64,000 bases of DNA from Gammaproteobacteria bacterium (GTDB lineage Bacteria; Pseudomonadota; Gammaproteobacteria; Steroidobacterales; GCA-2729495), in NCBI GenBank assembly GCA_024229935.1, contig JAAERX010000077.1, positions 124,001-188,000 of the forward strand. The letters run 5' to 3'. Shown here piece after piece: positions 8,617-19,565 of the stretch (the first letter of the stretch is position 1; every line of letters starts with the position of its first letter). The notes beneath the pieces were generated by a model, which was not told the DNA's origin, did not search any database, and saw only the letters and a program-made list of their open reading frames with translations. The translations under genes were made by a program, and so were the position numbers.

Positions 8617-9735
8617 CTATTTGGTGGTCTGAAGTTCATAAGCACGTGTGAATTCATCATCAAAACGTTGCGGGAGCATATGGTTATTTAGTTGTGCCAG
8701 AGCTTCATAGGCCTGAGCATAGCGTTCACGGAAATCATCGGTTGTATTACCTGATTTTTTTTGTGCAGTAAAAAAAATCTCCAGAGCATCTGGCTCAAAA
8801 CACCCAAGGTAATCTTTCAGTGCAATACGCATGGCAGCCATAACTGCGCGCTGGTGATTCAATAATTCATCAAAGGCAGCATCAGCGGCCTCAGGTCCGC
8901 CGAGGGACTTGTGAGTATCGGGAGTAAGTAACAGGCGCAGTGCATTATCGATGCTATCTGCTGAACGCAGAGGATTGTTAGGTGTGTTTTTGGCGTTTTC
9001 ATTTAAGTTGAGGCGTGCCGTAATAGCATCTTTTGAGTTCAGCAGGGCATGGACACCATTAGTCAGATTAGCCAGTAAGTGGGCTGCATTTTTTAGTAAC
9101 TCTTTGGGGTCTATAGCCTTAAATTCATCTGGATCCATGCCTGCGGCACAAAGGAACTCTTCAGCTGCTGCAGAAATGCCATGATCCAGGGCTGTTCTAA
9201 GTAATTCTGCACTGGCTTGAGGAGGCAGTTCTTCACTCAACATGCTGAGTTCACCTGAGCCACCGCCTGGTGTCAGCATTGCGTCAAGTGCAATACCATC
9301 GTTCATGCTGTCTGGTGATACCATAGCCAGTTCTATAGATTCATCATCTATCTGCACCATCTGTGCACGTGCAACGGAATCACTCATACCGTCTTGGTCT
9401 GCTTCTGATATATCCTCTATAAGCGCAACTTTGATTTCAAATTCACCAAAACGCACGATATCATCATCAAAAAGGCGTTGTGAATTGCCGTTGCCAACAG
9501 CGAGATCGGAACCATTGATATAAACGCCGTTCCGGCTTAAATCAACCAGGTAATAGCAGCCATCCTGATAATTAATCATGGCGTGCTTGGATGAGATGTA
9601 GCGTTTAGAATCAGGCAGGGGCCAGTCACACTCTAGGCTACGGCCAATAGAGCCACCACAGGCTGTGAATTCCTGTATATATGCTCCGCCCATAGACTCG
9701 CGGTGTGCGCTCACAATTTGTAACTGTAGCGGCAT
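8617..9735 (-). CDS. FHA-domain protein, type VI secretion-associated (TagH/Fha-like)
   Basis: A 372-residue cytoplasmic protein. The N-terminal FHA domain (about residues 20-105) keeps the phosphothreonine-binding positions: GRS in SIGRSLECDW, the SSKH of ISSKHAMINY, and the NG of DLSRNGVYING. A low-complexity acidic linker follows, then a C-terminal helical domain (about 175-370) with AAEEFLCAAGMDP and FNP-like downstream features of the type-VI-secretion FHA family (VI_FHA/TagH). In known systems such proteins are phosphorylated or read by a Ser/Thr kinase. No other type VI secretion gene is in this window, so here it is an orphan; the two Ser/Thr kinases elsewhere in the window are conceivable partners, which is inference only. 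Confidence 0.82.
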   Translation of the reverse strand: MPLQLQIVSAHRESMGGAYIQEFTACGGSIGRSLECDWPLPDSKRYISSKHAMINYQDGCYYLVDLSRNGVYINGSDLAVGNGNSQRLFDDDIVRFGEFEIKVALIEDISEADQDGMSDSVARAQMVQIDDESIELAMVSPDSMNDGIALDAMLTPGGGSGELSMLSEELPPQASAELLRTALDHGISAAAEEFLCAAGMDPDEFKAIDPKELLKNAAHLLANLTNGVHALLNSKDAITARLNLNENAKNTPNNPLRSADSIDNALRLLLTPDTHKSLGGPEAADAAFDELLNHQRAVMAAMRIALKDYLGCFEPDALEIFFTAQKKSGNTTDDFRERYAQAYEALAQLNNHMLPQRFDDEFTRAYELQTTK

Positions 9736-9910
9736 CTTTTTTCCTAAAAATTGCTGCCTGATGTTTACTCAACACCAGTACAATAGTATCCACCAAAGAT
9801 GTTGCAGTGGAAATGGCATATATTCTGGTGCGTACATCACAGTTTCCGGTGCATTTGGTCGGTATTTATGAGTTGAGGTTATTCATGCGTCTCAGGTAGC
9901 CGCACTGAGG

Positions 9911-9916
9911 TATAAT
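9911..9916 (+). promoter_or_regulatory. Candidate -10 box for the DUF1820-purL transcript
   Basis: A consensus TATAAT lies 78 bases before the DUF1820 gene, in the 258-base divergent gap with the FHA gene. No convincing -35 sits at 17 bases upstream, so this is a candidate only. I see nothing else in that gap. Confidence 0.4.
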
Positions 9917-9993
9917 CTACTCGTGTTAGGTTTTTGTGTCAGTTGATTTAACTTAATTCACAGCAGCATTATTCAAGGCATGCAGAGAGTCAT

Positions 9994-10338
9994 ATGGCAG
10001 TGCGTCAGTTATATAAGGTTATTTTTATGAATCAGGGGCAGGTCTATGAGATTTATGCTCGTAGCGTAGGTCAGGGCTCCCTGTTTGGTTTTATTGAGGT
10101 TGAGGAGCTGGTCTTTGGCGAGCGTACAACTGTGGTAGTTGATCCTTCTGAGGAACGTCTCAAGGATGAATTTGATGCTGTTAAACGTACCTATCTACCG
10201 ATGCACTCAATTATTCGTATTGATGAAGTAGAAAAGCCGGGTGTGAGCAAGGTGAGCTCAGTTGATGGTAGTAATGTGTCGCCATTTCCAATGCCGGTTT
10301 ATACACCCAGCGGTCAAGGTGGGGGTGGAGACAGTTAA
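9994..10338 (+). CDS. DUF1820 family protein
   Basis: A 114-residue conserved protein of gammaproteobacteria with no known function. It begins MAVRQLYKVIFMNQGQVYEI and contains YARSVGQGSLFGFIEVEEL, which I recognise as the DUF1820 pattern. No signal peptide or membrane segment; the tail is short and Gly/Ser-rich (GQGGGGDS). It lies 57 bases upstream of purL on the same strand. The name gives no mechanism; it is probably a small cytoplasmic housekeeping protein. Confidence 0.85.
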   Translation: MAVRQLYKVIFMNQGQVYEIYARSVGQGSLFGFIEVEELVFGERTTVVVDPSEERLKDEFDAVKRTYLPMHSIIRIDEVEKPGVSKVSSVDGSNVSPFPMPVYTPSGQGGGGDS

Positions 10339-10395
10339 TGTCTGTTTTATCCTGGCTACCAAAACAGAGCCACTAAGCGGAATCAAATTTTAGAT

Positions 10396-13300
10396 ATGCC
10401 AGCTTTGCGTTTGCCTGGACCTCCGGCACTTTCCACATTCCGAATTGATAAATTGCTGCCTGCTTTGCAGTCTCTCGTGCCCTCTATAAAAGGCCTTACT
10501 GCACGGTATGAACACATAATTAACCTCGAGGCTGAGCTTCAGAGTGATGAGCTTCAGGTCTTACATGAATTGCTTCATTATGGTCCTTCTTATGAAAGTA
10601 ATATGGCACCAGGCAGTTCAGTACTTGTTGTGCCGCGACTCGGCACTATTTCACCCTGGTCCAGTAAGGCAACTGATATTGCTCGTAATTGTGGCTTGGA
10701 AAAAGTGCGTCGGATTGAGCGGGGTATTGTCTATGTAATCGATGTAGATGAATTAACTGCCGCGCATATAGATAAACTTGCTCCCTATCTTCATGACCGC
10801 ATGACTGAAGCCGTGCTGATGAATAATGCGGATGTTAGTTTGTTGTTTGCTACTCATGAGCCTGCACCGCTGCTACATGTGCCATTACTTAGCGAAGGTA
10901 AACCTGCACTTGAAAAAGCCAACGTGCAACTTGGTTTGGCGCTGTCCTCGGATGAAATTGATTATCTTGTTGAGGTGTTTACAAAATCAAAACGTGATCC
11001 AACAGATGCCGAGTTAATGATGTTTGCGCAGGCAAATTCAGAGCATTGCAGGCACAAGATATTCAATGCGACATGGACTGTTGATGGGGAAGAGGTGCCG
11101 GAAAGCCTCTTTGGTATGATTAGGTCTACACATAAAGCCTCACCCGATGGTGTGCTGTCTGCATACAGTGATAACTGTGCTGTTATAGAAGGTGGTCCGG
11201 GTGAGCGGCTTATTGCTGATCCGCTGAGTCAGCGTTATACCTTTAAAAAAGAAGACATTCATATATTGATGAAGGTGGAGACGCACAACCACCCGACTGC
11301 AATTTCCCCATTCCCGGGTGCGGCAACTGGTTCTGGTGGAGAGATTAGGGATGAGGGTGCTACGGGACGTGGCGCCACTCCAAAAGCAGGGCTAACGGGT
11401 TTTTCTGTTTCACATTTGCGTATACCCGGGTTCGAACAGCCCTGGGAAGTACAGTCATCCATTGGCAAGCCCAATCGTATTGCCAGTGCCAGCGACATTA
11501 TGCTGGAAGGCCCCATTGGCGGAGCTGCCTTTAATAATGAATTTGGCAGGCCAAATATTGTTGGCTACTTCCGCACCTATGAACAGCAGTTAGCAGATGA
11601 CCCTAACAAGGCAATTGGTTACCACAAACCTATTATGATTGCCGGTGGTATGGGCAATATCCGTTCTGCAGATGTGGAAAAACCGGAAGTATCGGCTGTT
11701 GCATCTATTGTTGTTCTGGGTGGGCCAGCCATGCTCATCGGTCTGGGTGGTGGTGCTGCATCATCTATGGGTAGCGGTAGCAGCAGTGAAGGTCTTGATT
11801 ATGCTTCTGTACAGCGTGGTAATCCTGAAATGGAGCGACGTGCACAGCAGGTTATTGATGCATGTTGGGCATTGGGTGCAAGTGATGAGGGTCACAACCC
11901 CATAATTATTATTCATGATGTGGGTGCGGGTGGTTTATCCAATGCACTTCCTGAACTGGTTGATCACAGTCAGTTGGGCGCAATCGTAGAGCTTCGGGAT
12001 ATACCTAACGCAGAGCCAGGTATGTCACCGCTGGAAATTTGGTGTAACGAAGCGCAGGAACGTTACATGCTGGCAGTGATGCCGGAAGATATGGATACTT
12101 TTGCGGCTATTTGTGAGCGTGAGCGATGTTTATATGCTGTTGTTGGGCAAATGAATGCTACCGGCTTACTTGAAGTTCGTGATGCATTGACCGGAGATGC
12201 ACCGGTCAATATGCAAATGAGTGATTTGCTTGGCAAGCCACCACAAACTGAAAAAAATATTCAGCGTGAGGAACGTAATATTCCGCTCTCTGAGCTGGCA
12301 GAAGTGGATATACCTGAGGCCTGCCGACGGATATTACGCTTTCCGACAGTGGCAGATAAATCATTTCTTATTCATATAGGTGACAGAACAGTTGGTGGGC
12401 TTGTTGCTCAAGATCAACTGGTGGGCCCCTGGCAGGTGCCTGTAAGTGATGTTGGTGTTACGGCACGTGATTTTATTTCAACTGCTGGTGAGGCTATGGC
12501 TATGGGTGAACGTACGCCTGTAGCTGTCCTGAATCCTGCAGCATCTGGTCGTCTTGCAGTGGGAGAAGTTGTTACTAATATGGCTGCTTCGCATATCGCC
12601 AGCTTGAGTGATATACGTTTGTCTGCCAACTGGATGGCGGCCTGTGGTTACCCCGGTGAGGATCAGGCGCTTTATGACACTGTTAAAGCTGTAGGTAGTG
12701 AGTTATGCCGTGAGCTTGGTATTGCTATCCCGGTGGGTAAGGACTCGTTATCTATGCAGACGCGTTGGCAAGAAGCAGGCGTCAGCAAAAATGTCTATGC
12801 CCCGTTATCACTGATTGTCACAGGCTTTGCACCGGTAATTGATGTACGTAAAACGTTGACACCGCAGCTAAGCTCTTTGGCAGACACCTCACTCATATTA
12901 CTGGATCTTGGTGAAGGGTATAACCGGCTGGGCGCTTCCTGCCTGAGCCAGACATTTAATTTGCCTGGTGGTGAGCCTGCCGATCTTGTTAGTGCTCAGC
13001 GCCTTAAGGATTTCTTTGCGGTAATACAGCTGGCCAATGAAGAAGGTCTGTTGCTTGCATATCATGATCGTTCTGATGGTGGTTTATTTGCCACTATGTG
13101 TGAGATGGCGTTTGCAGGTCATATGGGTATTGATGTGACAATTGATACTGATGATTTGCCTGGCACTTTATTTAGTGAAGAGCTGGGTGCCGTTGTGCAA
13201 ATACGCAATACAGACCGTGACCAGTTTAAGGCCATACTCGATGAGTATGGGTTGCTTGATGCAATGCATGTGGTTGGCGCACCCAATAAACATGGTCAGA

Positions 13301-14313
13301 ATGAGAATTGCCAGATAAGAATCCTGAATGGTGACAATGAGGTATTTGCTGACACACGAGCAAGCCTGCAACAGACATGGTCAGAAGTTAGTTACCGTAT
13401 GCAGGCAGAGCGTGATAATCCTGAAACTGCCCGGCAGCAATTTGACGTTATTTTGGATGATGATGACCCGGGGCTCAGTCCGCATGTGCCATTTGACCCG
13501 CAGGAAGATATTGCAGCAGCAATGATTGCTACGGGTGTGCGGCCGCAGGTTGCTATCCTACGTGAGCAGGGCGTTAACAGCCACAATGAAATGGCAGCAT
13601 CATTCTATAAGGCTGGTTTTGAGCCTGTTGATGTACATATGTCCGATATTCTTGCAGGTCGGCATGATCTGCAAGGCATTAAAGGTGTAATCGCCTGTGG
13701 TGGATTTTCTTTTGGAGATGTTCTTGGTGCTGGCGGGGGCTGGGCTAAATCAGTTCTGTTCCATGCTCAGGTGCGTGATGCTTTTCAAGCTTTTTTTGAG
13801 CGTAATGATACTTTTACGTTGGGTGTTTGTAATGGTTGCCAGATGCTTGCCAGTTTGCAGGATATTGTGCCCGGTAGCGAATATTGGCCACGTTTTGTCA
13901 GAAATTTATCTGAGCAGTTTGAAGCACGCTTGAGTCTTGTTGAGGTTGCTGAATCACCATCAATATTGCTCTCGGGTATGCAGGGTGCACGTTTGCCAAT
14001 TATTACTTCACATGGTGAAGGTCGTGCAGAGTTTGCTTCAATGGAGGAGCAAGCAGCATTTATTGCCTCTGCAAAGGTGCCCGTACGCTATGTGGACAAT
14101 TACGGTCAGCCTACAGAAGGCTATCCAATGAACCCTAATGGTTCTTATAAAGGAATTGCCGGTGCAAGCTCAGCCGATGGCCGGGTAACTATGCTGATGC
14201 CGCATCCTGAACGGGTGCATCGCACCGTGCAGCATTCATGGTCACCAGAAGAGTGGGGTGAGGATGGGCCGTGGTTAAGGATGTTCCGTAATGCGCGGGT
14301 GTGGGTTGATTAG
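10396..14313 (+). CDS. purL: Phosphoribosylformylglycinamidine synthase
   Basis: PurL makes FGAM from FGAR, ATP and glutamine, the fourth step of purine synthesis. At 1305 residues it is the large single-chain form of Gram-negative bacteria. Visible are the N-terminal PurS-like and linker domains ([14 protein letters not shown]), the AIR-synthase-like ATP domain ([20 protein letters not shown]), and a C-terminal glutaminase with the nucleophile Cys in GVCNGCQML near residue 1145 and the closing MPHPERVHR. The stop codon overlaps the stop of the opposite-strand gene by 4 bases. With guaBA and purF it completes four purine genes in the window. Confidence 0.98.
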   Translation: MPALRLPGPPALSTFRIDKLLPALQSLVPSIKGLTARYEHIINLEAELQSDELQVLHELLHYGPSYESNMAPGSSVLVVPRLGTISPWSSKATDIARNCGLEKVRRIERGIVYVIDVDELTAAHIDKLAPYLHDRMTEAVLMNNADVSLLFATHEPAPLLHVPLLSEGKPALEKANVQLGLALSSDEIDYLVEVFTKSKRDPTDAELMMFAQANSEHCRHKIFNATWTVDGEEVPESLFGMIRSTHKASPDGVLSAYSDNCAVIEGGPGERLIADPLSQRYTFKKEDIHILMKVETHNHPTAISPFPGAATGSGGEIRDEGATGRGATPKAGLTGFSVSHLRIPGFEQPWEVQSSIGKPNRIASASDIMLEGPIGGAAFNNEFGRPNIVGYFRTYEQQLADDPNKAIGYHKPIMIAGGMGNIRSADVEKPEVSAVASIVVLGGPAMLIGLGGGAASSMGSGSSSEGLDYASVQRGNPEMERRAQQVIDACWALGASDEGHNPIIIIHDVGAGGLSNALPELVDHSQLGAIVELRDIPNAEPGMSPLEIWCNEAQERYMLAVMPEDMDTFAAICERERCLYAVVGQMNATGLLEVRDALTGDAPVNMQMSDLLGKPPQTEKNIQREERNIPLSELAEVDIPEACRRILRFPTVADKSFLIHIGDRTVGGLVAQDQLVGPWQVPVSDVGVTARDFISTAGEAMAMGERTPVAVLNPAASGRLAVGEVVTNMAASHIASLSDIRLSANWMAACGYPGEDQALYDTVKAVGSELCRELGIAIPVGKDSLSMQTRWQEAGVSKNVYAPLSLIVTGFAPVIDVRKTLTPQLSSLADTSLILLDLGEGYNRLGASCLSQTFNLPGGEPADLVSAQRLKDFFAVIQLANEEGLLLAYHDRSDGGLFATMCEMAFAGHMGIDVTIDTDDLPGTLFSEELGAVVQIRNTDRDQFKAILDEYGLLDAMHVVGAPNKHGQNENCQIRILNGDNEVFADTRASLQQTWSEVSYRMQAERDNPETARQQFDVILDDDDPGLSPHVPFDPQEDIAAAMIATGVRPQVAILREQGVNSHNEMAASFYKAGFEPVDVHMSDILAGRHDLQGIKGVIACGGFSFGDVLGAGGGWAKSVLFHAQVRDAFQAFFERNDTFTLGVCNGCQMLASLQDIVPGSEYWPRFVRNLSEQFEARLSLVEVAESPSILLSGMQGARLPIITSHGEGRAEFASMEEQAAFIASAKVPVRYVDNYGQPTEGYPMNPNGSYKGIAGASSADGRVTMLMPHPERVHRTVQHSWSPEEWGEDGPWLRMFRNARVWVD

Positions 14314-14804
14314 CCGGTGCCGGTTGGTCGCTTGAATTGAGATACTTTTGGGTTGGTTGTCTCAGCATCCAGAATCTCATCGGACTGGGTTGCAAAAAAA
14401 CGTCGCATTTTGAGTTTTTGTCTGAGTAGTGCGTGCCTTATATAAGTCTGTTGCAATATATCCTTCATGATTTCCAGCAGCACAGCGGTCGTTTCACGGC
14501 TTAATCCATCTGCCTGATACAGGCTGGTTGTATCTGTACCGAAAAGGATGTCACGTATCTGCCGATGTATATGATCATCCACATTAGCCAGTCTGGAAGT
14601 TTCCTCTACTTGATCAAATAATTTTAGTCTGAAGCTTTCACCCTGTTCTGCAAATACAGCCTGTACGGTGAGGCGGCACATGACGGCAAAGGCATGTGCT
14701 AGTCCATGGCGGTAGCAACCCAGCGCATCCTGAAAGTAGGCTGCTACAGGCGCAGGCAGATAGTTGTAATGAAACTGTTCTGATTGTTTGTCGTTATCTT
14801 GCAT
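14310..14804 (-). CDS. Uncharacterised 164-residue protein
   Basis: I do not recognise this protein with confidence. It is soluble and mostly helical, with a pattern ([19 protein letters not shown], then CRLTVQAVF) that recalls DUF4145-type proteins, in which a helical start is followed by a Cys-Arg segment. The C-terminus is basic and polar ([11 protein letters not shown]). It starts at an ATG at 14804 and its TAA is encoded by the same TTAG bases as the purL stop. It lies 83 bases upstream of ettA on the same strand, so the two may share a transcript. Function unknown. Confidence 0.7.
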   Translation of the reverse strand: MQDNDKQSEQFHYNYLPAPVAAYFQDALGCYRHGLAHAFAVMCRLTVQAVFAEQGESFRLKLFDQVEETSRLANVDDHIHRQIRDILFGTDTTSLYQADGLSRETTAVLLEIMKDILQQTYIRHALLRQKLKMRRFFATQSDEILDAETTNPKVSQFKRPTGTG

Positions 14805-14887
14805 GAGGACGGTTGTTTATTTTTATGTCCAAAGTTTGTGCTAATACTTATACATACTAGCACTAAACTGTTGGTTTGGTTTATAAA

Positions 14888-16561
14888 TTAGCCTGTCAGG
14901 GCCTTATAGCGAATACGGTGCGGAGCGTCGGCAGCATCGCCTAGTCGCTGCTTCCTGTCAGCCTCATATTCCCCGTAGTTTCCTGCAAAAAACTCCACAT
15001 GGCTATCACCTTCGAATGCAAGTATATGTGTCGCAATGCGATCCAGAAACCATCGGTCATGGGAGATAACAACTGCGCAGCCTGGAAAATCGAGTAGAGC
15101 ATTCTCGAGTGCACGTAATGTTTCTACATCAAGATCATTGGTTGGTTCATCCAGCAGCAAGACGTTAGCGCCTTCCTGCAGAACCTTGGCCAGATGCACA
15201 CGGTTACGTTCACCACCGGATAGTTCGCCTATCTGTTGCTGTTGTTGCGTGCCTTTAAAATTAAAGCGACCACAGTAAGCACGTGAAGATGTCTCGTAGT
15301 TACCAACGCGTATCAGATCATCGCCTCCTGAAATTTCCTGCCATACAGTATTGCTGTCATTCAATGACTGACGTGACTGATCTACATAGGCCATTTGCAC
15401 TGTTTCACCTAGTCGAATTTCACCTGAATCAGATTGCTCAGAGCCGGTTAGCATTCTGAACAGTGTGGTTTTACCCGCGCCATTTGGGCCAATAACACCC
15501 ACTATGGCACCGGGCGGAATTAATAAGTTCAGGTTATCCACCAGCAATTTGTTGCCAAATGCTTTCCGCAGATTACTTATCTCAATGACAAGGTTGCCTA
15601 GGCGTGGGCCAGGTGGAATATAAATTTCATTGGTTTCCTGACGCTTCTGGAAAGTTTGTGAATTCAATTCATCGAATTGGGCAAGGCGTGCCTTACTTTT
15701 GGCTCGACGTGCTCCCGGGTTTGAACGTACCCATTCAAGTTCAGTTTTAATGCTTTTTTGGTGAGCCACTTCCTGCTTTTCTTCTTGTTTCAGACGCTGT
15801 TCTTTTTGTTCGAGCCAGGAGCTGTAGTTGCCCTCCCAGGGTATACCATGGCCACGATCAAGCTCCAGGATCCAGCCGGCTACATTGTCGAGAAAGTAGC
15901 GGTCATGTGTCACTGCAATAACGGTGCCTGCAAACTTTTCCAAAAACCTTTCAAGCCATGCAACTGATTCTGCATCTAGGTGGTTGGTTGGTTCATCAAG
16001 TAGTAGCATGTCCGGTTCTGACAGCAATAGGCGACATAGGGCAACTCGCCGTTTTTCACCACCGGATAACTTGCTTACATCGGCATCCCAGGGGGGCAGG
16101 CGCAGTGCGTCAGCTGCAATTTCCAGCTGTCGTTCAATTTCCCAGCCATTACAGGCATCTATTTTATTCTGCAGGTCACCTTGTTCTTCCAGGAGCTTAT
16201 TCATCTCTTCATCTTCAAGAGGTTCAGCAAAACGATCGCTGATTTCATTGAAACGATTGACCAGCTCTAGTGTGCCGCCAATGCCTTCTTCAATATTGCC
16301 GCGTACATCTTTATCGGGGTTGAGCTGGGGCTCCTGGTGTAGGTAACCAATTTTGATGCCCTTTTGAGGACGTGCTTCTCCATCAAATTCAGTGTCTATG
16401 CCACCCATGATCCGCAGTAGGGTGGATTTACCTGAACCGTTCAGGCCCAGAACTCCAATCTTGGCTCCAGGAAAGAAGCTTAAAGAAATATCCCGCAGAA
16501 TCTGCCGCTTGGGCGGTACGATCTTCGAAACCTGATTCATTGTAAAAACATACTGGGCCAT
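14888..16561 (-). CDS. ettA: Energy-dependent translational throttle protein EttA (ABC-F)
   Basis: EttA binds the ribosomal E site and gates the first elongation step according to ATP/ADP. It has two ABC ATPase domains without membrane segments: Walker [10 protein letters not shown] (about 39-47) and GPNGAGKTT (about 358), signatures LSGGEKRR and LSGGERNR, Walker [12 protein letters not shown] and [11 protein letters not shown]. The linker holds the arm and P-site tip rich in K, Q and E. The 557-residue length and the start [13 protein letters not shown] fit EttA rather than Uup or YheS. Confidence 0.97.
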   Translation of the reverse strand: MAQYVFTMNQVSKIVPPKRQILRDISLSFFPGAKIGVLGLNGSGKSTLLRIMGGIDTEFDGEARPQKGIKIGYLHQEPQLNPDKDVRGNIEEGIGGTLELVNRFNEISDRFAEPLEDEEMNKLLEEQGDLQNKIDACNGWEIERQLEIAADALRLPPWDADVSKLSGGEKRRVALCRLLLSEPDMLLLDEPTNHLDAESVAWLERFLEKFAGTVIAVTHDRYFLDNVAGWILELDRGHGIPWEGNYSSWLEQKEQRLKQEEKQEVAHQKSIKTELEWVRSNPGARRAKSKARLAQFDELNSQTFQKRQETNEIYIPPGPRLGNLVIEISNLRKAFGNKLLVDNLNLLIPPGAIVGVIGPNGAGKTTLFRMLTGSEQSDSGEIRLGETVQMAYVDQSRQSLNDSNTVWQEISGGDDLIRVGNYETSSRAYCGRFNFKGTQQQQQIGELSGGERNRVHLAKVLQEGANVLLLDEPTNDLDVETLRALENALLDFPGCAVVISHDRWFLDRIATHILAFEGDSHVEFFAGNYGEYEADRKQRLGDAADAPHRIRYKALTG

Positions 16562-16731
16562 AAAATAAATCGCCTGTTGGATGGTTTGAAATGTATTGGT
16601 TTAAAATTGTTTGAGTGTTCAAGCTGTGAAAGATATCTGATTATCCGGAAAGTGCTTTAGTTACGCCAGTTATACTTATCCTAGGCTTGTGGCTTGGTAA
16701 GAAAAAATGAGGTTTTTGGTGGAGATTTCTA

Positions 16732-17691
16732 TTGTCTGATGGTTCTAAAGTGCTGGTTATTAAAGATCAGCGGATAGCCCGCTATGGCTTTGGTGAGGGT
16801 CATCCGTTTGGGCCTGACCGGCATGATGTATTCCACAATGAATTGGAGGCTTCAGGTGTGGCAGCCCAAGTGGTATTTGTTGGTGCACGTAAAGCCAGCT
16901 GTGCAGAGCTGGCCGCCTATCATACCCACCGCTATATTGAGTATGTGCGTGAGGCTTGCAAAAGCAATCAGGTGATGCTGGATACAAATGATACGCCCGC
17001 ATTTGTGGGGTTATTTGAGGCGGCAGCCTGGGTAGCAGGTGGCACCTTGAATCTTGTAGATGGAATCATGGCCGGTAAAGCAAAACGAGGTTTTATACCT
17101 ATAGGCGGGCTGCACCACGCTGGCAGGGACCATACGGCAGGTTTCTGTGTATTCAATGATTGCGGGATTGCTGCTGAGGTGTTACGTGCTGATTATGGAT
17201 TACAGCGTATCGCCTATGTTGATATTGATGCTCATCATGGAGATGGCATGTATTACGCCTTCGAAGAGGACCCTGGTATCTATATTGCAGATATCCATGA
17301 GGATGGCCGGGCACTTTTTCCCGGTACAGGGCATGCTCGTGAGTGCGGTAAGGGTCTTGCAGAGGGGACTAAACTGAATATTCCCTTACGACCTCGTGCT
17401 GATGACAAACGGTTTCTGGAGGTTTGGGAGAAGGTAGAAGCCTTTTTGGAGGATGCCCGGCCTGAATTCATATTGTTCCAGTGTGGAGCGGATAGCATTG
17501 CCGGAGACCCTATTGCACATTTGCAGTTTACGCCGGAGGCTCATGCTCATGCTGCCAGACGGTTATGTGCTATAGCAGATAGGCATTGTGAGGGTAGAAT
17601 TATAGCTATGGGCGGGGGTGGCTATAATCGTGACAACCTGGCCAGGGGCTGGACGGCTGTAGTCCGGGAATTGGCTGCTAAAGGCACCTGA
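16732..17691 (+). CDS. Histone deacetylase family protein (AcuC/acetylpolyamine hydrolase-like)
   Basis: A 319-residue arginase-fold, zinc-dependent deacylase. The active site is intact: tandem His in GLHHAGRDHTAGFC, metal ligands in DIDAHHGDGMYY, the later Asp in FQCGADSIAGDP, and the Tyr loop GGGGYNRDN. Substrates of bacterial members include acetylated acetyl-CoA synthetase and acetylpolyamines; the sequence does not decide. The start is a TTG preceded by GGTGGAG seven bases upstream; there is no nearby ATG that keeps the N-terminal strand. It stands alone between ettA (divergent) and glyA, 93 bases before the latter. Confidence 0.9.
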   Translation: MSDGSKVLVIKDQRIARYGFGEGHPFGPDRHDVFHNELEASGVAAQVVFVGARKASCAELAAYHTHRYIEYVREACKSNQVMLDTNDTPAFVGLFEAAAWVAGGTLNLVDGIMAGKAKRGFIPIGGLHHAGRDHTAGFCVFNDCGIAAEVLRADYGLQRIAYVDIDAHHGDGMYYAFEEDPGIYIADIHEDGRALFPGTGHARECGKGLAEGTKLNIPLRPRADDKRFLEVWEKVEAFLEDARPEFILFQCGADSIAGDPIAHLQFTPEAHAHAARRLCAIADRHCEGRIIAMGGGGYNRDNLARGWTAVVRELAAKGT

Positions 17692-17784
17692 AGACACACT
17701 GAAAATCGCCGCCAGAGGCTCATTTCCCGGTACACTACGCCTCCTTTCTACAACCAGATAAACCCAAGACGGAGCAGTTTAAGT

Positions 17785-19038
17785 ATGTATAGCGATGAAT
17801 GGACAATCGCGGAGTTCGATCCTGAGCTTTATCAGGCACTTCAAGATGAATCTAAAAGGCAGGAAGAGCATATAGAGTTAATTGCGTCAGAGAATTATGC
17901 GAGTCCCAGGGTGCTTGAAGCTCAGGGCTCCAAGCTGACTAATAAATATGCTGAAGGTTATCCACGTAAACGTTATTACGGTGGTTGTGAATATGTAGAT
18001 GTTGCTGAAGAACTTGCAATAGCACGGGCAATGGAATTGTTTGATGCCGATTATGTAAATGTACAGCCACACTCTGGTTCGCAGGCAAACGGTGCAGTTT
18101 ATATGGCTTTACTGCAACCGCATGACACTGTTCTGGGGATGTCTCTTGATGCGGGTGGTCACCTGACGCATGGTGCGCCCATTAATTTTTCTGGTCGAAT
18201 TTATAACTCAGTGCAGTATGGACTTGATCTGGCTACCGGTGAAATTGATTATGCGAATGTTGAAAAGCTTGCTAATGAATGCAAACCAAAAATGATTGTG
18301 GCTGGTTTCTCTGCTTATTCACGTACCCTTGATTGGCAGCGATTTAGGGATATTGCAGATTCAGTTGGAGCCTACCTTATGGCTGATATGGCTCATGTTG
18401 CAGGTTTGATTGCAGTTGATGAGTACCCAAGTCCGGTAAATATTGCTGATGTAACAACTACCACGACCCATAAAACGCTTCGTGGGCCACGAGGGGGAAT
18501 GATCCTTGCTAAGGAAAATGAAGAAATTACCAAGGCATTAAGTTCCCGAGTGTTCCCGGGTAGCCAGGGCGGACCATTAATGCATGTTATTGCTGCCAAA
18601 GCAGTAGCATTTAAAGAGGCCATGCAGCCTGAGTTCAAAAGTTACCAACAGCAAGTCAAGAAAAATGCAACTCATATGGCAAAGACTTTGCAGGAACGAG
18701 GGTTAAGTATTGTTTCTGGTGGTACAGATTGTCATATGTTTCTTGTTGACCTTATCTCTAAAGAGATAACGGGTAAGGATGCTGATGCTGCACTTGGTCG
18801 CGCTAATATTACTGTGAATAAGAATGCTGTACCCAATGACCCACGCTCACCTTTTGTAACGAGTGGTTTACGGCTTGGTACACCGGCAGTTACTACTCGT
18901 GGTTTTAAAGAAGCAGAGGTTGGTGAACTAGCTGGTTGGATAGCTGATATTGTTGATAACCTGGATGATGAGGCACTGAATGCCCGGGTGCGGGAGCAGG
19001 TTTTGGAAATCTGCGCACGTTTTCCTGTTTATTCATGA
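17785..19038 (+). CDS. glyA: Serine hydroxymethyltransferase
   Basis: GlyA interconverts serine and glycine with tetrahydrofolate, supplying one-carbon units for the purine genes seen here. It is a PLP fold-type I enzyme of 417 residues. The PLP lysine is in [14 protein letters not shown] (Lys230), with the N-terminal [13 protein letters not shown] and the substrate loop YYGGCEYVD. It is followed 17 bases later by nrdR, a common arrangement. Confidence 0.98.
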   Translation: MYSDEWTIAEFDPELYQALQDESKRQEEHIELIASENYASPRVLEAQGSKLTNKYAEGYPRKRYYGGCEYVDVAEELAIARAMELFDADYVNVQPHSGSQANGAVYMALLQPHDTVLGMSLDAGGHLTHGAPINFSGRIYNSVQYGLDLATGEIDYANVEKLANECKPKMIVAGFSAYSRTLDWQRFRDIADSVGAYLMADMAHVAGLIAVDEYPSPVNIADVTTTTTHKTLRGPRGGMILAKENEEITKALSSRVFPGSQGGPLMHVIAAKAVAFKEAMQPEFKSYQQQVKKNATHMAKTLQERGLSIVSGGTDCHMFLVDLISKEITGKDADAALGRANITVNKNAVPNDPRSPFVTSGLRLGTPAVTTRGFKEAEVGELAGWIADIVDNLDDEALNARVREQVLEICARFPVYS

Positions 19039-19055
19039 TGCCCGAATAAACTCTA

Positions 19056-19562
19056 ATGCATTGCCCTTTTTGCGGTCATGAAGAAACCAAGGTTATAGAT
19101 TCGCGTCTGGCTGGCGAAGGTCGGCAAGTGCGCCGTCGTCGTGAATGCGGTGGCTGTCATGAGCGTTTTACTACCTTTGAATCTCCAGAATTGGTGATGC
19201 CAAGGTTAATAAAACGGGATGATACGCGTGAGCCTTTTGATGAGGTTAAATTGCGCAACGGTATCGTGCGCGCTCTGGAAAAACGTCCTGTCAGTAGTGA
19301 AACCATCGAGGAAATTGTTTCTCGTATTACTCACAGGCTGCAGGCGGAAGGTGAACAGGAAGTGTCAGCTCGTATTGTTGGTGAGATGGTTATGGAGGCA
19401 TTGCAGGCTGTTGATGAGGTCGCCTATGTGCGCTTTGCATCGGTATACCGAAGTTTTCAGGACGTAACTGAATTTCAGGATGAGATTCATCGTTTACAGC
19501 AAATAACAGGTGATACTTCACGTCGCAATCAGATGTCATTACTACCTGATGATAAAAAGTAA
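19056..19562 (+). CDS. nrdR: Transcriptional repressor of ribonucleotide reductase genes
   Basis: NrdR senses ATP/dATP and represses nrd operons. Its N-terminal zinc ribbon is complete (CPFC at residues 3-6, then CGGC near 31-34) and is followed by the ATP-cone ([14 protein letters not shown] to about residue 140). At 168 residues it is close to the 149-residue E. coli form plus a short tail. It heads the run nrdR-ribD-ribE-ribBA-ribH-nusB, with ribD starting 3 bases after its stop. Confidence 0.97.
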   Translation: MHCPFCGHEETKVIDSRLAGEGRQVRRRRECGGCHERFTTFESPELVMPRLIKRDDTREPFDEVKLRNGIVRALEKRPVSSETIEEIVSRITHRLQAEGEQEVSARIVGEMVMEALQAVDEVAYVRFASVYRSFQDVTEFQDEIHRLQQITGDTSRRNQMSLLPDDKK

Positions 19563-19565
19563 TGT

